DNA from: Pseudomonadota bacterium | GTDB taxonomy: Bacteria > Pseudomonadota > Gammaproteobacteria > Burkholderiales > Burkholderiaceae_C | Length of the DNA stretch: 64,000 nt | Direction: 5' to 3' | Assembly: GCA_021799355.1 (NCBI GenBank) | Contig: JAJZAQ010000004.1 | Span: 31,821 to 95,820 of the forward strand | In this document: positions 63,821 to 64,000 of the stretch, in pieces | Layout: the number at the start of each line of letters is the position of its first letter | Numbering within the stretch: position 1 is the stretch's first letter | Translations under genes and position numbers: made by a program | The notes under the pieces: model-generated | The model's database searches: none | What the model was told of the DNA's origin: nothing | Seen by the model: the letters and a program-made list of their open reading frames with translations, nothing else

Positions 63821-64000
63821 ATGAACAGCCGGCAACTCATCAAGCAACTGGAAGCCGATGGCTGGCAGTTGGTGCGTGTCAAAGGCTCGCACCACCAGTT
63901 CAGGCACCCAACCAAACCCGGCTTGGTGACGGTCAAGCATCCAGATGGCGACATCCCAAAAGGCACGCTGGCGTCCATCAAGCGGCTAGCCGACTGGAAG
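63821..64000 (+). CDS. hicA: HicA-family mRNA interferase toxin, cut by window end
   Basis: Sixty codons of a HicA toxin, a small double-stranded-RNA-binding-fold ribonuclease that cleaves mRNA. The N-terminus NSRQLIKQLEADGWQLVRVKGSHHQF includes the catalytic His24 in GSHH. It is followed by HPTKPGLVTVKHPDGDIPKGTLASIKR. HicA proteins are normally about 60 residues, so the stop should lie just past base 64000. A HicB antitoxin would be expected downstream, outside the window. It lies 39 bp after repeat copy B. Confidence 0.88.
   Translation, partial: MNSRQLIKQLEADGWQLVRVKGSHHQFRHPTKPGLVTVKHPDGDIPKGTLASIKRLADWK

Noticed and set aside
1..64000. CRISPR array or rRNA operon
   Set aside because: No regularly spaced short repeats and no rRNA-like sequence were seen anywhere in the window.

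Overview
This is a GC-rich (roughly two-thirds G+C by eye), gene-dense chromosomal window. Its gene content points to a betaproteobacterium of the order Burkholderiales, probably near the Comamonadaceae. The clues are an fnr-ccoGHPQON-ccoSI cluster, cysE-trmJ-suhB, a phasin, the DUF3460-scpA pair, a Kdo hydroxylase and Burkholderiales-type pcm-rhodanese and waa neighbourhoods. No rRNA or CRISPR array was seen; there is one tRNA.

Layout. 1-2.2 kb: the N-terminal part of dnaX running off the left edge, and a Nudix hydrolase. 2.2-12.1 kb: a cbb3 oxidase block with a TauE/SafE-like protein, fnr, the ccoNOQP-ccoG-ccoH operon and the ccoI-ccoS operon. FNR boxes lie in front of ccoN and ccoI, so the oxygen sensor, its target terminal oxidase and the copper-loading ATPase form one microaerobic respiration module. 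12.1-34.5 kb: housekeeping genes (hrpA, argA, yggX, fadL, a DEDDh-GIY-YIG nuclease fusion, cysE, trmJ, suhB, phasin, a ketopantoate-reductase-like gene, a FUSC transporter, metG, a YqhA protein, Kdo hydroxylase, a heptosyltransferase, an EamA transporter, amt). 34.7-40.1 kb: DUF3460, scpA and a tight panB-panC-nadB-phosphatase run for pantothenate and NAD precursors.

40.1-41.7 kb is an accessory scar. A complete 1,256-bp IS3-family (IS407-like) element sits between two remnants of an AT-rich metallo-beta-lactamase/diiron gene. 41.7-61.8 kb returns to core genes: DUF4197, an orphan GspE/PilB-type ATPase, a spermidine-synthase-like protein, a DNA-deoxyinosine glycosylase, tRNA-Gly(CCC), trmB, uppP, two adjacent Nramp transporters (one canonical, one with altered metal-site motifs), pcm, a rhodanese, an LPS group (manB-like, waaC, waaA), apaH, an acyl-CoA synthetase, orn, an M48 protease, phhB, rsgA and a DUF2007 gene.

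61.75-64 kb is a second accessory patch. Three phage head-gene remnants (nuclease-like tail, protease/scaffold, decoration protein) lie within a segment flanked by two 78-bp direct repeats that differ at 2 positions. Each repeat is a nested palindrome with 13-nt outer arms. A hicA toxin gene starts just beyond the second repeat and runs off the right edge. The same arm sequence also marks the broken end of the metallo-beta-lactamase remnant 20 kb away. This recurring breakpoint sequence is the least explained structure in the window.
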